Shown here one piece after another: positions 46,987-58,815 of a stretch of 64,000 bases of DNA. The position numbers and the translations under genes are program-made. The number at the start of each line of letters is the position of its first letter. The first letter of the stretch is position 1. Source of the stretch: Rhyacophila brunnea (taxonomy: Eukaryota; Arthropoda; Insecta; Trichoptera; Rhyacophilidae); assembly GCA_022495005.1 (NCBI GenBank), contig JAGYXB010001575.1, positions 1 to 64,000 on the forward strand, read 5' to 3'. The notes below the pieces were generated by a model. The model made no database searches and was not told the origin of the DNA. It was given only the letters and a program-made list of their open reading frames with translations.

Positions 46987-47524
46987 CAGTGACGTCCCAT
47001 GGGGGTAGGCAGATTGAGCGTCGCTCGGGGGCGGCAGTTAACCAAAGGGCGGCAAATCGAGGAGAATCACTAGGTATATAATAAATAGAAAAATTCATTA
47101 AAAAATTCAGCTCGCTGGTTGGAAACAGAATGTATTAATTAGGTACTATAAAAATTTTCACAGGATTTTTTGTCAGGTTCGCGATGTCTAGTTTACTTCC
47201 GTTGTCCTTTAATATCACGTTCTTGGTGAACAGCAATGACAAGGGCATACATAATTTAAAATGTATCTAAATATGTTTGCCAGTCACTCGCGAGTTATGG
47301 AAGTTGACAAGTGTATTTTTAAATGTACCTATCTGAAACCGTAGACACCCAATATTGTCTATTGAAGCAAAGATGGCATCTAAATTAGATTTACTGCAAG
47401 ATATATTGTTAGTAATGTATTCATACATTACATTCCTTAGATATTGGAGTCATGAATGGATGATAAAAGTACTATACTTATACAAAAAAAAAATGTGGCG
47501 GCATTTTGACTAGGGACGTCACTG
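46987..47524 (+). mobile_element. hAT MITE family E copy 2
   Basis: Ends CAGTGACGTCCCATGG and TAGGGACGTCACTG. Flanks GACAGAGA and AATAGAGA are a decayed 8-bp duplication (6 of 8). Interior shares the CAGCTCGCTGGTTGGA-like block with the copy at 53086. Confidence 0.9.
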
Positions 47525-48254
47525 AATAGAGAAATATGAATATTCGTTATAAGAAAAAAATATATAATACTTACTTATAAAAATATTCACTATATTTTAT
47601 ATTTTTTTTACAAAAAAACATGATTTTGTTGATATATTTGTCAATAATCAACACTTTGTATTTACAACATATTGACTCTAAAATAAATGTCGTAGTTCAG
47701 ACAGACGTTCACAGACACAATTTTGTAGTGGGTAGTTATTTAATTTGTTACCTAAGCTTCATTGTAAATTATTTAATCATCTTTCAGTAAATGATGACAA
47801 GAATTGAAAGCTAAGGTTAGGACGAAAACGGCTATATAATCGATATCCTAGTTCTATACTACCCATCTAAGGAAGAAGGCAGCAACTGACTCTCACACAC
47901 TTTCGAGATAAATGACATAATGTGTTTTTTTCAAACTTTAGTACTGTGAATTAATAAAAAACGGTGATAATTTTTATTAGTAGGATGTTAAAATACAAAC
48001 AAAGTAATAATAAACGAGCAGTAACTGCAATGAATAGGTGCAATTACTGCCTTTTTGCAAAAAAAATGTATTATTTTAGAAGATGTCTATTTTTTCACTA
48101 AGGATTTTAACGGTATTTTAGTGATAATACTGATTTTAAAATGAACAGAATATATAGCTTTTAAAATTACCTAACGGATGGCATTCATAACTCAATTTCA
48201 CAAATTTTGTGTGTTACTGCCTTCTTTCTTGGAAAGGCAGTATACAATGTACAA
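47525..48254. other. AT-rich stretch, nothing recognised
   Basis: No shared family or coding signal. Confidence 0.45.
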
Positions 48255-48419
48255 TGTTTAAAAGTTTTGAGTTAATAATGCCATTCGGTATAGAAAGGTC
48301 CTTTCTTTATAATTCAACAAAAAAAATAAGTATGTAATCAAAAACAGGTCATAAAATTGAATACTATTAATCCTTTCTGGGATTAATCATTAATTCAATT
48401 ATAAACGGGAGAGGTGGCG

Positions 48420-48572
48420 GCTCTCGTGGTGCAGTGCGTAAGGCGCTGACCTTCATCCGGGAGCTCTGGGTTCGACCCGGTGAGGACACAATTATATGTA
48501 AGTACCTATGTGATTTCTCAAACCCTAGGAAAAATTACTAACAATCACCTCCTACGAAATGGCAAGGTATTA
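48420..48572 (+). repeat. Second tRNA-like SINE family, copy 2
   Basis: The head GGCTCTCGTGGTGCAGTGCG continues to a B box GGGTTCGACCCGG and a body starting GAGGACACAATTATATG. The arms do not close into a tRNA cloverleaf, so it is not a tRNA gene. Confidence 0.65.
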
Positions 48573-48938
48573 TTAAGACGAAACTTCAGTGAAACGGCAA
48601 ATAATTTTCAACTATAGGCGCGACGAAATTTTGGACTCGCTGGCAATTTGGAGCGAACGTCGAAGTGTGAATACGTCAATTTGTTTCGTGATGGCGACGG
48701 GGGTATTAATTCTTAAATTGTGTAAAGATGACTAAAACGTTACCCATTTACTTGAAAAAGAAAACATGTCAATGAATATATTATTATTGTTACTAATAGA
48801 ACAATAAACAGAACATTAAATGGACGCATGTTGGATTTATATGACAAATTGTATTTCGTTCGGTACGCGACATTTGCACAATCCGCGCATCGCTTAGCCA
48901 TGATCTTTTTAGACCATGCCTCAACTGAGGTGCCTTAA
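48573..48938 (-). mobile_element. MITE family D copy 3
   Basis: TTAA at both ends (48573-48576 and 48935-48938), with inverted ends ACTTCAGTGAAACGGC and GCCTCAACTGAGG. Confidence 0.93.
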
Positions 48939-49185
48939 TAATAATAATAAAAAGTTAAAAATAGACGGGAATGTCTGGGTTGATGATTTGTTACATTGTA
49001 AAATGTAATTGTGCATTGCTACGTTCATTTGAACTAAATACAAAATAAACACATTTACTTCAAAAATCAAGGCTTTAACGTTACAATGAGAATTGTGCAA
49101 ATTTTTTAAACGCGATTATCTTAAAACTGGAGATTTTGAGTTGTTTCCATTAGATCCACTAATAAATACTAAATGTGGAAACCAA

Positions 49186-49867
49186 ATGAGCATCTTCACG
49201 GCGTTGCTAAGTTAACCCTTTTTGCCATATCTATCATTTCATATTTGCTTGACATAAATAAAAGTGAAAGGCGTATGGAATTAAATTTATTGTATTTTGA
49301 CAGAAAATATTCTTTAATATTTTTATAAAGACAAAGAATATAACATATATATACGATCAAAGAAATTTTTGAAAATCAATTTGCTAGTATTAATTACAAA
49401 ATTATTCTAACATCAATATTAATTTAAACCATGAATTCCTAGATTATTTATTCACTTTCTGTATTTTTTTCGAAAATTTGTATCTACTTAACCAAATCTA
49501 TTACGAAATTCAAAAATCGTCTTCAAAATTCGATCCGATTGTTTCAAATAAAATATTATTTTATTACTTACTTAGTTCTATGATATTTGAATTAAGTATT
49601 TATGTTACCAAGTATTTAGAGTTATAAACCAATCCAAAATCCAACTCGAATATTGTATTACTTAATTAACATTTTTTTTGCCAAATCAATAAATTAATAA
49701 AATTTGTTCTCATGAAAATTATGTTCTAAATTATTATCAGATTCTTTAAATGTGGGTTTCAAAAGATAATCTACCATTTTATTACATTAAGGGAAAGATA
49801 TTATAAAATAATGGTCGTACACATGTAAATATTTACCATTCTAGCACAAATTAAATATTAAATACAT
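49186..49867. other. AT-rich stretch, nothing recognised
   Basis: No shared family or coding signal. Confidence 0.45.
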
Positions 49868-50104
49868 AAACACTAACCGGAGAATACTAGTTTTGAGTAA
49901 TTTGACTTTGAAGTTGTTAAAATGTTTGAAATGGTCTATCATGTGAGTTTATTAAGTAATCGTAAAAAGGATGACTTTAAAATAAAGACTGTTTATTTAT
50001 TAAGAAGGTTTCCAGATGGTAAAGTTTGAAATAAGGAACATTTTGGTATAACTAACTCAATATATAATTTTTTCGAATTAGTGTCTTCTGCCAGAACAGT
50101 GACG
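49868..50104 (-). mobile_element. MITE family B copy 3, left end truncated
   Basis: Collinear with copies 1 and 2 in reverse orientation. The right end GTCTTCTGCCAGAACAGTGACG is intact; the left end lacks the outer terminal repeat and starts in ACACTAACCGGAGAATACTA. Confidence 0.9.
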
Positions 50105-50151
50105 ATAATACCTATATACTTACCTAAGTATGTAAAACTCTAAGATATTTT

Positions 50152-50623
50152 ACGACATTTTTCTTAGCTCGTATTCTTGTTTGTCCGGTGGTTGTTTATC
50201 CAGTACAAATCTTGCAATCGATTTTTAACTAACTTTCCGATTAGCTAGTCATTTGAAACTTTTAGAATATATCAGAACACGACGAAAATGCATTCTTTTA
50301 ATAGATACTTTTGGTCATCTTTAAGCAGAATTGAATTCATTTTCAGTCAATTCAGTTTTATATGTTTCGGAAGAAATTCGTTAAAAGTAATATTAATACT
50401 CACTATTATTGGTTGCTAAGTGGACCCTAGCAACTAAATTATTAATATATACGTGCGTTACTAAGGAAATCAATATGAAATTCTATAATATTTATTCAGA
50501 ATTTCTATAAAGTGCAATAAAAAGTTTTTATTAATACATAGAATTGTCAAGTTTATATGATTCAACAGAAAATTTAAAAATTTGGTAAGTATATAAAAAG
50601 TTCTTTTTATTTTGCAATTATTT
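50152..50623 (+). repeat. Repeat family F, copy 5
   Basis: Starts TTTTTCTTAGCTCGTATTCT and ends with TATAAAAAGTTCTTTTTAT. The hairpin is reduced to GGTTGCTAAGTGGACCCTAG. Confidence 0.85.
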
Positions 50624-50989
50624 ATTTAAGGTTTGAAAACTGTTTTATTTGTTGTGTAGTATTTGATTAATGTCCGCGATTATGTTACAAATTAAATTAA
50701 TTTGGACGTGAGAAAAGGCAAGAGATACGGCGAGGCCATACATTATGCTCCTAGGTACCTACTTATATCCTATATGAAAATTCCCATTTAAAAAAATTCA
50801 GTGGGTAAGTACTTTAATTGTAATTGAATTTTAATGAGAACTTTTTAACTAAAAAGCTTATATACCTAGCTAGGATTCTTAGACTTTTAGTTATCATCGT
50901 AATCAGTTAGTAATGTATTAACAATTTGGTTCGGAGTCCAATGCTTTATTTATACGGCACACTGTTCGATGATAATGCTTTTGCGTCTG

Positions 50990-51130
50990 TAACGAGGTAG
51001 GCGCCTGGCTCGTTAAGATGTCTAGACTGGCGGCCGAATGCGCGACGCACGGGGGGAAGGGTGAGTCTAACGGGGCGTCGCAGGGGGAGAGGTCATTTCC
51101 CCGCCAAATTCATCTCACGGGACTTCACCC
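50990..51130 (+). other. CpG-rich patch with a possible short exon
   Basis: A GC-rich island of about 140 bp. A plus-strand frame from ATG 51020 reads MSRLAAECATHGGKGESNGA and stays open for about 48 codons. A GTGAGT donor-like site follows the AAGG inside it, near 51061. No homology recognised. It could be a promoter-proximal or first exon of an unseen gene, or repeat debris. Confidence 0.3.
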
Positions 51131-51548
51131 GATGACTCTATTCCAGTTATGTAAAACCTTTTAGTGAGATGAAATTATAAATATTGTTTTATCAACTTGA
51201 ACAGTAGGTATGTATGTAATATTATATATATTGAGATTCTGCAGGGTTATTTTACCTAGTTATCTCGTTGACAAGTTTCCGTTATTTTTTTGATCCAAAT
51301 AACGCGGATGTCATTTGGATCAATTCCGTATACAAGACGGTTACATATCTACAATAATTGGTAACACACGACACGGCATCTTACTTGATTCCAAATGCAT
51401 CCGATTAGAATCAAGTAATTCGTATTTTAAAATATGTCGCAGTAGTACTCGTCTAGTAGTATTTGACAGCTCCCGGTACATTTTCAAAATCGCTGCATCT
51501 CAATTATGTAATTGTTCTACGTTGTCTATCTCGCTCTTAAACAGATCG
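51131..51548. other. Unassigned
   Basis: The open frame 51315-51569 has no recognisable domain and runs into the MITE that follows. Confidence 0.4.
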
Positions 51549-51929
51549 AACAGGCTATACCTCAGTTGAGGCATGGTCTAAAAAGATCGTGGCTAGGCGA
51601 TGCGTGGATTGCGGGTCGCGGGTGCAAATGACGCATGCCGAACGAAATATAATTTGTCATATAAATCAACATGCGTCCATTTAATGTTCTGTTTATTGTT
51701 CTATTAGTAACAATAATAATATATTCATTGACATGTTTTCTTTTTCAAGTAAATGGGTAAGGTTTTTCGTCATCTTTACCCGATTTAAGAATTAATACCC
51801 CCGTCGCCATCACGAAACAAATTGACGTGTTCCCAGCTCGACGTTCTTTCTCCGAATGCCAGCGAGTCCAAAATTTCGTCGCGCGTATAGTTGAAAATTA
51901 TTTGCCGTTTCACTGATGTATCGTCTTAA
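51549..51929 (+). mobile_element. MITE family D copy 4
   Basis: GGCTATACCTCAGTTGAGGC to CGTTTCACTGATGTATCGTC and TTAA at 51926. A short insertion GCGGGTCGCGG lies near 51618. Confidence 0.92.
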
Positions 51930-52309
51930 CACGGTCATGAACGGCTGTTTTAAAGAACATAACGCCAGGCAGTTCCCGGGATAATTAACTGTCTGAAAAT
52001 CATCACCATATTTTATCACTTGGAATTTGATATCTTGTGATCTTGCAGGTTGACCAAAAGAAGCTGTCCACCGGCCAAAAATTAAACTAAAATAAACATA
52101 AACAATTGAAAGAATATAACCGCACGGATTTGCAAAGGTAATTTTACCAATGTATGACAATTAAAAAAATATTTAAATAACTATCGGAAAATCGAAATTG
52201 AAAAAATGGCAAGAATTCTGATTTCAATTCTAATGAATTTACGTTTTGTACTATTCCATTAAAACTTAAATCCATTAGAATTTAAATTCAAATGCCATCA
52301 AGTCATTCG

Positions 52310-52679
52310 TTAAGGCTATACTTCAGCTGAGGCATGGTCTAAAAAGATCGTGACTAACGATGCGCGGATTGTGCAAATGACGCGAGCCGAACGAAATATA
52401 ATTTGTGATAACAATTTAACATGCGTCCTTTTAATGTTATGTTTATTATTATATACGTAATAATAATAGTTTATTCATTGACATGTTTTACTTTTCAAGT
52501 ACATGCGGAACGTTTTTTAGTAATCTATACACGATTAAAGAATATATTACTTCGACGCCATCACAAAACAAATTGACGTGCTCACACCTCGCTGTCAGTC
52601 TCTGATTGGCGACGACTGCGAAATTTCGTTCCACATACTGTTGAAAATTATTTGCCGTTTCACTTATGTATGCTCTTAA
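52310..52679 (+). mobile_element. MITE family D copy 5
   Basis: TTAA at 52310-52313 and 52676-52679. Ends GGCTATACTTCAGCTGAGGC and CGTTTCACTTATGTATGCTC. The cleanest copy with both TTAA borders in this orientation. Confidence 0.94.
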
Positions 52680-53265
52680 TAATGTTAAAAATATGGCAGG
52701 GCTAACTCCTATAGCTGACGAATTTACGTTCAAACATTACTGCTCCGTAGAAATCGAGGCAACCCATATGAACATGGGTGGAAATGAAATTAATTGTAGA
52801 AAATCTGAAATGAGTGGTGATCCTTTCACGAATATTATTCTGTGATTATTTTTATTTAACTTATTACAATTTTTTGATAAATTTACTTTTAATCACATAA
52901 GATTCAATCAGCTCGATAAACACATTTACATAGATTTATAATCGTCACGTCTCGTATTGGCATGCTTACTTACTACTCTAATCCATGTAACTATCCAAAC
53001 ACCTTAAAGCTTTTAAACATAAATTACATATTATACTGAAAAAACTTATAACTTATGTTATTTTGATTTAAAGTAGCTCGACATTCAGTGACGTCCCGTG
53101 GGGGTAGGCAGATTGAGCGTCGCTTGGGTGCGGCAGTAATTCGAAGGGCGGCAAATCGAGTATAATCATTCAGTATATATAGAAATAGGTACCTAAACTT
53201 AGTAATAACGAAAATATCTTTCCATTAAAAAAAATCAGCTCACTGGTTGGATCAACACGTGTTAA

Positions 53266-53557
53266 TTAAGAGCGTACTTCAGTGAAACGGCAAATAATTC
53301 AACAGTAGGTGCGACAAAATCTCTCACTAGTCGCCAATCGGAGACCGACAGTCGAGCTGTCTGCACGTCGATTTGTTTGACTTGTCAATGAATATACTAT
53401 TATTATTAGTAATATAACAATAAACATAACATTAAACGGACGCATGTTGGATTTTTAAGACAAATTATATTTCGTTCGAAACGCGTCATTTGCACAATCC
53501 GCGCATCGCCTAGCCACGCTCTTTTTAGACCATGCCTCAACTGAAGTATAGCCTTAA
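53266..53557 (-). mobile_element. MITE family D copy 6, nested in hAT family E
   Basis: TTAA at 53266-53269 and 53554-53557. About 75 bp shorter than other copies because a piece near 53380 is deleted. It lies inside the hAT at 53086-54491 and is younger than it. Confidence 0.93.
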
Positions 53558-54121
53558 CATAAAAGGTTTAACAGGTCAGTATTTTTTTTTGTCGGGTTCG
53601 ACGTCCTTGGTGACCAGAAACGACACGTGCAGATTTGCGAGTAATTACAGTTTGTCGAAACTAAAGATGCAACCCCCTCTTACAGACCATCCCACCTACC
53701 GCTCTTGGTCAACGATTTTGGTTTGTAGCAAAACGTCGTGCCGTCATTATATCGATTATCGATTAAAAGTGCCTAAACCTTTGCGTTCTCAGGCTGAAAA
53801 TATCATTACAAAATGTTGCCAAGTTTTGTGAAGAAGAAAAGCGACACGGATTGCTCTTAATGTACCGCAAAAATTACATGTAAGAAGGCATTGTATTACC
53901 AACGTCAAAAAATCCCCATTTTTGCGGAAAAAATAAAATAAAATAAAATTTTGTATGTTTTAGTGGTACTTATATATTTTGTTAGTAATATATCCATACA
54001 CAATGACATTATTAATGGACAACGCACTCAATACAGTAGCTAGCAAGTAAATTCGTGCATAGCGACATTCGCACATGCATAGGTAGACGTCACGCAATTT
54101 CCATTATGCGATATCACGCAT

Positions 54122-54330
54122 CGGGAATTTATAGCAATATCACCTTTATTGTAATGGCGTTAGAACCGTGTTTCTAGTGTCAATGTTCATTTGAGCGAAC
54201 CTGTTCGAACCGAACCATTCGGCAGACTTGACAAAAACAACGGGAATTTATAGCAATATCACCTTTATTGTAATGGCGTTAGAACAGATTATGCCATTCG
54301 GCAGACCCGACAAAAAAGTGAATGTCATTT
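54122..54330 (+). repeat. Direct duplication, 119-bp spacing
   Basis: CGGGAATTTATAGCAATATC and the following 25 bases (through GGCGTTAGAAC) occur at 54122 and 54241 without mismatch, and each is followed by a diverged CATTCGGCAGAC motif. Inside hAT family E copy 3. Confidence 0.92.
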
Positions 54331-54499
54331 TTTTTCCAGATGCTTCGTCCGTATTAATGTCATTGTCCATACAACACAATTCTTCGATATTAAAATTAGA
54401 GTCATGAAAGGATGATAAAAAATACTGTATACAAAATGGGGCGGCATTTTGGCGTTGTCTAGGGGTGGTATTTTGTCTAGGGACATCACTGTCGACATT

Positions 54500-55783
54500 A
54501 TATGCATCTCGGGTTTAAAAATTGTACAAATTGGTATTTACCTATATCACAGTGGCGAAGACTCCATACTTGGCGATTATTTAAAGCCTACCTTCTTAAG
54601 AAAAATATTTTTTAATTTTATATTGACATATTAAATAATATAATCACATAATAATATATTCAATATGCCCAACGACATCTATCGTATAATTGTCATAATA
54701 ATTTTACGATATTTTCCACTATTTCAATAAGCACCATTTATGGCATGTCTCGAAGGTTTAAAAAAATAAGCAACATCTCGTTTCGCTCCACATGTTGTAT
54801 GGATTACGTTCGTGTGAATCGAAAACTTTTTTTATATGGAGTTTGTTTCTCGTAATTTCAGGACGTCTGCGGCGGCCCATATAAATTGATAAGCTATTTA
54901 AGGAGCGCTTACATTTTACGTAAGTGCAAATTTATTCAAAATAATTTATAAAATAATTTAAAAAAAAATAATTTCTAGGGATTATAACATATGGGACACA
55001 TATAAATATTGATTGTTGTTAAAAACAATAAATAATTTATCTCATTTTTTTTATTTGTCAGTTAGTTTATTCATAGACTAAGACAATTTATTCAGCCAAT
55101 TATGTAAGTTGAAATCTGATATTGTATCTAAGTCTGTGTTTTAAATATAAAAGTATTTTAAAATGTCTAGTTTACAGGTTAAATTATAAATTGTTATGGA
55201 ACAGATTCACAACAACGGATATTTTCAATATATTTTGAGCGAATCTTGCGTTTATATTTAAGAAAATACATAATTCAAATTAATTGCTTAATTTCATACC
55301 GTCAGTGAGCTTTTGAAATTTCACCAGTTTTTGTGTACCTACCTATTCATCAGTAGTTATGTCGGATTATCTTCTTATTTACCGTAAATACATCTATTAG
55401 TGTGCTTTCTCCACAGCCTACCTGTTTCCAAAAGTCACCCTTCGCCACTGTATATCATATTCGATACGAAAATATTTATATTATGAAAATATATACTGCC
55501 AAAAAAAAATATTCTTGGTATTATTATGGTTCATAACGACTACAACAATTCAATATCGTTTGGCAGTCGGCACGCGATTCATTCATTTTTGAAAACTCGC
55601 AAACCAATTGCCTCAACAATAGAAATATTTCATAATGTAATTTACCCTTTTTTATATTTCACCTATAATATGTATTCACAGACAATTTTATTGTCGTTTT
55701 TGTATCAAAAAGTGATACTTTTATTGATATACCAATGACAATAAAAATATCTGTTTTTAATGGTATTTTATTGGGAAAGGTCA
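54500..55783. other. AT-rich stretch, nothing recognised
   Basis: Short open frames only (for example 55526-55738), without recognisable domain. Confidence 0.45.
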
Positions 55784-55791
55784 GTGATGTT

Positions 55792-56668
55792 TAGGGATTC
55801 CAATCCCGGGATCCCGAGCTATTTTCGATACCTATGAATCCCGGGATTGATAAACATAATCCCGGGATTTCGGGATTGATTTTTTTATCAATTTTTATGG
55901 AAAATAAAATAAAAGTGAAAATATAACAGAAAAAATATTTTTAATAAAAAATAACTACATTATAAATAAACTGAGTTTGAATGAAGTTTGATTTATACCC
56001 ATGTGTATGATTTTTTTATCAATTTTTATGGAAAATAAAATAAAAGTGAAAATATAACAGAAAAAATATTTTTAATAAAAAATAACTACATTAGAAATAA
56101 ACTGAGTTTGAATGAAGTTTGATTTATACCCATGTGTAGGTAGCCGATTCATTTTATTTTTTTCACATAAATTATTAAAAATGAGAAAGATTGGAAAAAA
56201 ACAATGCTTCGCACTTTTAACAAAGTAATTCCACCATGATATCATACGTTTTCCGGCAGTTTCATATTTGGCTGACTAATTAGATTTATGAAGCGGAAAG
56301 GCCATAAGTACGCCATGATTATTTGCTTTACTATTTTAAATTTCGCTAATCCATTCAGTATGTCTTTACTATCAGAAACATCAATCTCATATTAAATTCA
56401 CATTATTATTTATATTACAATATTATTTACTACATTAAACTTTTGTATTTCCAAGATTGAACGTATACAATATAAATGTCTTAAATAGAATAAATTATAC
56501 TAGATTTATTTTTGACCGATTTTATCAATGTTCTTTGTAAATATAAAAATTTTATATTAGCAATGGAAAAAAATGCCAATCCCGGGACCAGTCCCGGGAT
56601 CCCGGGATTGTCAAATTGTAATCCCGAAATCCCGGGATCAGAATTTTGGCTCGGGATTGGATTCCCTA
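55792..56668 (+). mobile_element. Non-autonomous hAT, family A copy 2
   Basis: Ends TAGGGATTCCAATCCCGGGA and the complement of TAGGGAATCCAATCCCGAGC. Perfect 8-bp duplication GTGATGTT at 55784-55791 and 56669-56676. Contains a 131-bp tandem duplication near its left end. Confidence 0.97.
55877..56138 (+). repeat. 131-bp tandem duplication, one mismatch
   Basis: Units 55877-56007 and 56008-56138 differ at one position (ACATTATAAATA against ACATTAGAAATA). The other copy of this hAT (5430-6477) has the unit once, so the duplication arose in this copy and is recent. Confidence 0.97.
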
Positions 56669-56730
56669 GTGATGTTAATATCGATTTGCGGTTGAGTAGT
56701 AATTATTTAATGGCTTGTTTCTGTCGGTGC

Positions 56731-57098
56731 TTAAGGCTATATATACTTCAGCTGGGGCACGGTCTAAAACGATCGTGACTATGCGACGCGAAAATTGTGC
56801 AAACGACGTGTGCAGAACAAAACATAATTTGTCATACAAATTCAATATGCGTCCTTTTAATGTTATGTTTATTGTTCTATTAGTAATAATATATTCATTG
56901 TCATGTTTTCTTTTTTAAGTAAATGGGTAACTTTTTTTAGTCATCATTACACGATTTAAGAATTAATTCCCCCGACGCTATCAAAACAAATTGACGTGTT
57001 CACAGCTCGACTTTCGCTCTCCGATTGGAAGTGAGTTCGAAATTTCGTCGCTCCTATAGTTGAAAATTATTTGGCGTTCCACTGAAGTATGCTCCTAA
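56731..57098 (+). mobile_element. MITE family D copy 7
   Basis: TTAA at 56731, GGCTATATATACTTCAGCTG to CACTGAAGTATGCTC, right border CTAA in place of TTAA. Confidence 0.92.
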
Positions 57099-57232
57099 CT
57101 TCGTATGGGAATATTATACTTAACCAATATAGTGGCGTGTTTTTCGGAATTGATAACGGTTGCCAAATTGGTCACCTAGTGAAACTCAAAATAAAGTTGA
57201 CCTATAGAATAGATTATAAAGTTACTGATATG

Positions 57233-57769
57233 CAGTGACGTCCCTAGACAAAATTCCGCCCCTAGGCAGCGCCAAAATGCCTCCCCATTTTCATACAGTA
57301 TTTTTTATCATCTTTTCATGACTCCAATATCTAAGAAATATGTTATAATATCTGTAATAATATGTTTTGTTTGAGATCGCAAAGGCTTAGGCATTATTAA
57401 ATCGATAATCGATGACGGTGTGAAGCTTCGATACAGACTAAATTCGTGGACCCGGGGTGGTAGGTGGGACGCTCTGTAAGAGGAGGGTTCATCTTTAATT
57501 TCGACGACCAACGCAACTTCCGTGCGTACCGGTTAATAACTCAGACTGTGATAATTCGCAAATTTGCACGTGTCGTTTCTGGTCACCAAGGAAGTCGAAG
57601 GGAAACGGAAGTAAACTAGACATCGCAAATTCGACAAAACCAAGGAGCTGAATTTTTAAAAATAATAATAGCTATTTATATATATTTCAAATGATTCTCC
57701 TCGATATGCCGCCTTTCAAGTAACTGCCGCCCCCAAGCGACGCTCAATCTGCCTACCCCCACGTCACTG
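57233..57769 (-). mobile_element. hAT MITE family E copy 4
   Basis: Reverse orientation: CAGTGACGTCCCTAGACAAA at the left, GACGCTCAATCTGCCTACCC and CACGTCACTG at the right. Flanks CTGATATG and CTGTGGTG match at 5 of 8. Confidence 0.9.
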
Positions 57770-57777
57770 CTGTGGTG

Positions 57778-58590
57778 TAATTATTCAGGGAAGATGGACA
57801 TTGAAACACTCGTGAAATTTTATCAGATCGAAGATGGGAAAAGACAAAGAAGATAAAGAAAATCGTCCTTCAAATGTATAGAGATTTTCTACCAACCGAC
57901 AATAACGAAGGGGGTGGAGCCATGCAAAGAAGAAGGCTGCCAGAAATGATATTCTTCATGCATGGTACATATCGTAATGATTTTCCGGTAAACACAAGTC
58001 TTGAAAGAAATAATATTCAGCGGCGATTAGGGTAGATACGAGTTTCTGATTTCAAGCCCCACTATAATAGTAATTAAGACAATGGAATATTTGCCTATAT
58101 GATCAGCTGTCAGAAACAGTAAGCCGGCTGCCGCATAGCCATAAATCAAACCTTCCAAGAACGTCGATCCGGTGTTGCATATATATGAAAACTGACCCAC
58201 CTAGCAACAGTTGCACATAACCTTCGAAAACGTATAGATATTTAGATGCGGCGATCGGCGAGCCGGTATAGGAATGACCAATTCGTAGGCGTTCGTATGC
58301 GTCCTAACGTTATCGAATCGCAGCCCGAGAAGCATGCAACTTCTCGATTGCATTGCAACCAGAGATTTGGAGCAGACCCTTTTTTAACTTTCTCCGCTCC
58401 GGGACCTAATACTTGCTCTGGCTCTGCTCCAGGGTCTGCTCCGCTCCGGGTAAAAAGTTTTAATACTTAAGTATTATATATTATATTATAGTGTACAAAA
58501 AATGTTTAAAAAATAAGTAGTTTTAAAATAATCATCATTTTCATTATTAATTAAAAGATATATCAGTAGATGAATTAGATAGGTACAAGG
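57778..58590. other. Unassigned; GCTCCG-rich patch at 58365-58450
   Basis: The patch repeats GCTCC/GGTCTGCTCC and starts CAGAGATTTGGAGCAGACCC, which resembles a hAT end, but no partner end or duplication was found. The frame at 58246-58470 is not coding in my judgement. Confidence 0.4.
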
Positions 58591-58617
58591 AAGTACACCG
58601 GATGAGTTAAGCAGACC

Positions 58618-58811
58618 CTATTTTAAGAATTTATAAAACAACATCCACCTAAACTCATTCTCACGTAGGTGGAATGTATCAACACCCGAAGCAATTTCGT
58701 TGAACATAGTTATCACTGTCCCAATTGGCATTACCAGTGGCAGGTTGGTTCTGCACCTTGGGTGAATAAACAACTGATGGTCTCTATTTCTAAGATAGCT
58801 ATCAGGGACAC
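58618..58811 (-). pseudogene. Jockey-like LINE ORF2, C-terminal piece (separated by the DNA transposon)
   Basis: Minus-strand frame reading CVPDSYLRNRDHQLFIHP, RCRTNLPLVMPIGTVITMFN and DTFHLRENEFRWML, with a stop at 58618. This is the extreme C-terminal region of a Jockey-type ORF2 (R-x-T-N ... P-I ... N-E ... D). It continues the ORF2 fragment at 60537-61238, from which it is parted by the element at 58816-60547. Confidence 0.78.
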
Positions 58812-58815
58812 ACAG

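Larger units (their letters stand above)
48255..49185 (+). repeat. Repeat family K, copy 2, interrupted twice
   Basis: Collinear with 32460-32820 once the SINE-like segment (48420-48572) and the family D MITE (48573-48938) are removed: left part to TTAATTCAATTATAAACGG, right part from about 48985 (TGCATTGCTACG). Confidence 0.65.
53086..54491 (+). mobile_element. hAT family E copy 3 (long), perfect target duplication
   Basis: Ends CAGTGACGTCCCGTGGGG and TCTAGGGACATCACTG. Perfect 8-bp duplication TCGACATT (53078-53085 and 54492-54499). It is 1.4 kb: a family D MITE (53266-53557) accounts for 0.3 kb and an internal duplication for part of the rest. The frame 53532-53831 shares a PKPLRSQ-type stretch with the opposite-strand frame in copy 4, so the interior is homologous, but no transposase motif is seen. 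Confidence 0.93.

Noticed and set aside
48430..48495. Possible functional tRNA gene
   Set aside because: A and B boxes are present, but the acceptor and anticodon stems do not pair, and a similar body follows another copy at 37237, so it is a SINE head.
51810..52160. Minus-strand open frame of 116 codons
   Set aside because: Its C-terminal part is a translation of the family D MITE, which also gives the similar frame at 52488-52733; both are non-coding repeats.
58246..58470. Open frame with Ser/Pro/Gly-rich end
   Set aside because: The end is a translation of a GCTCCG-repeat patch; no conserved domain and no second exon.
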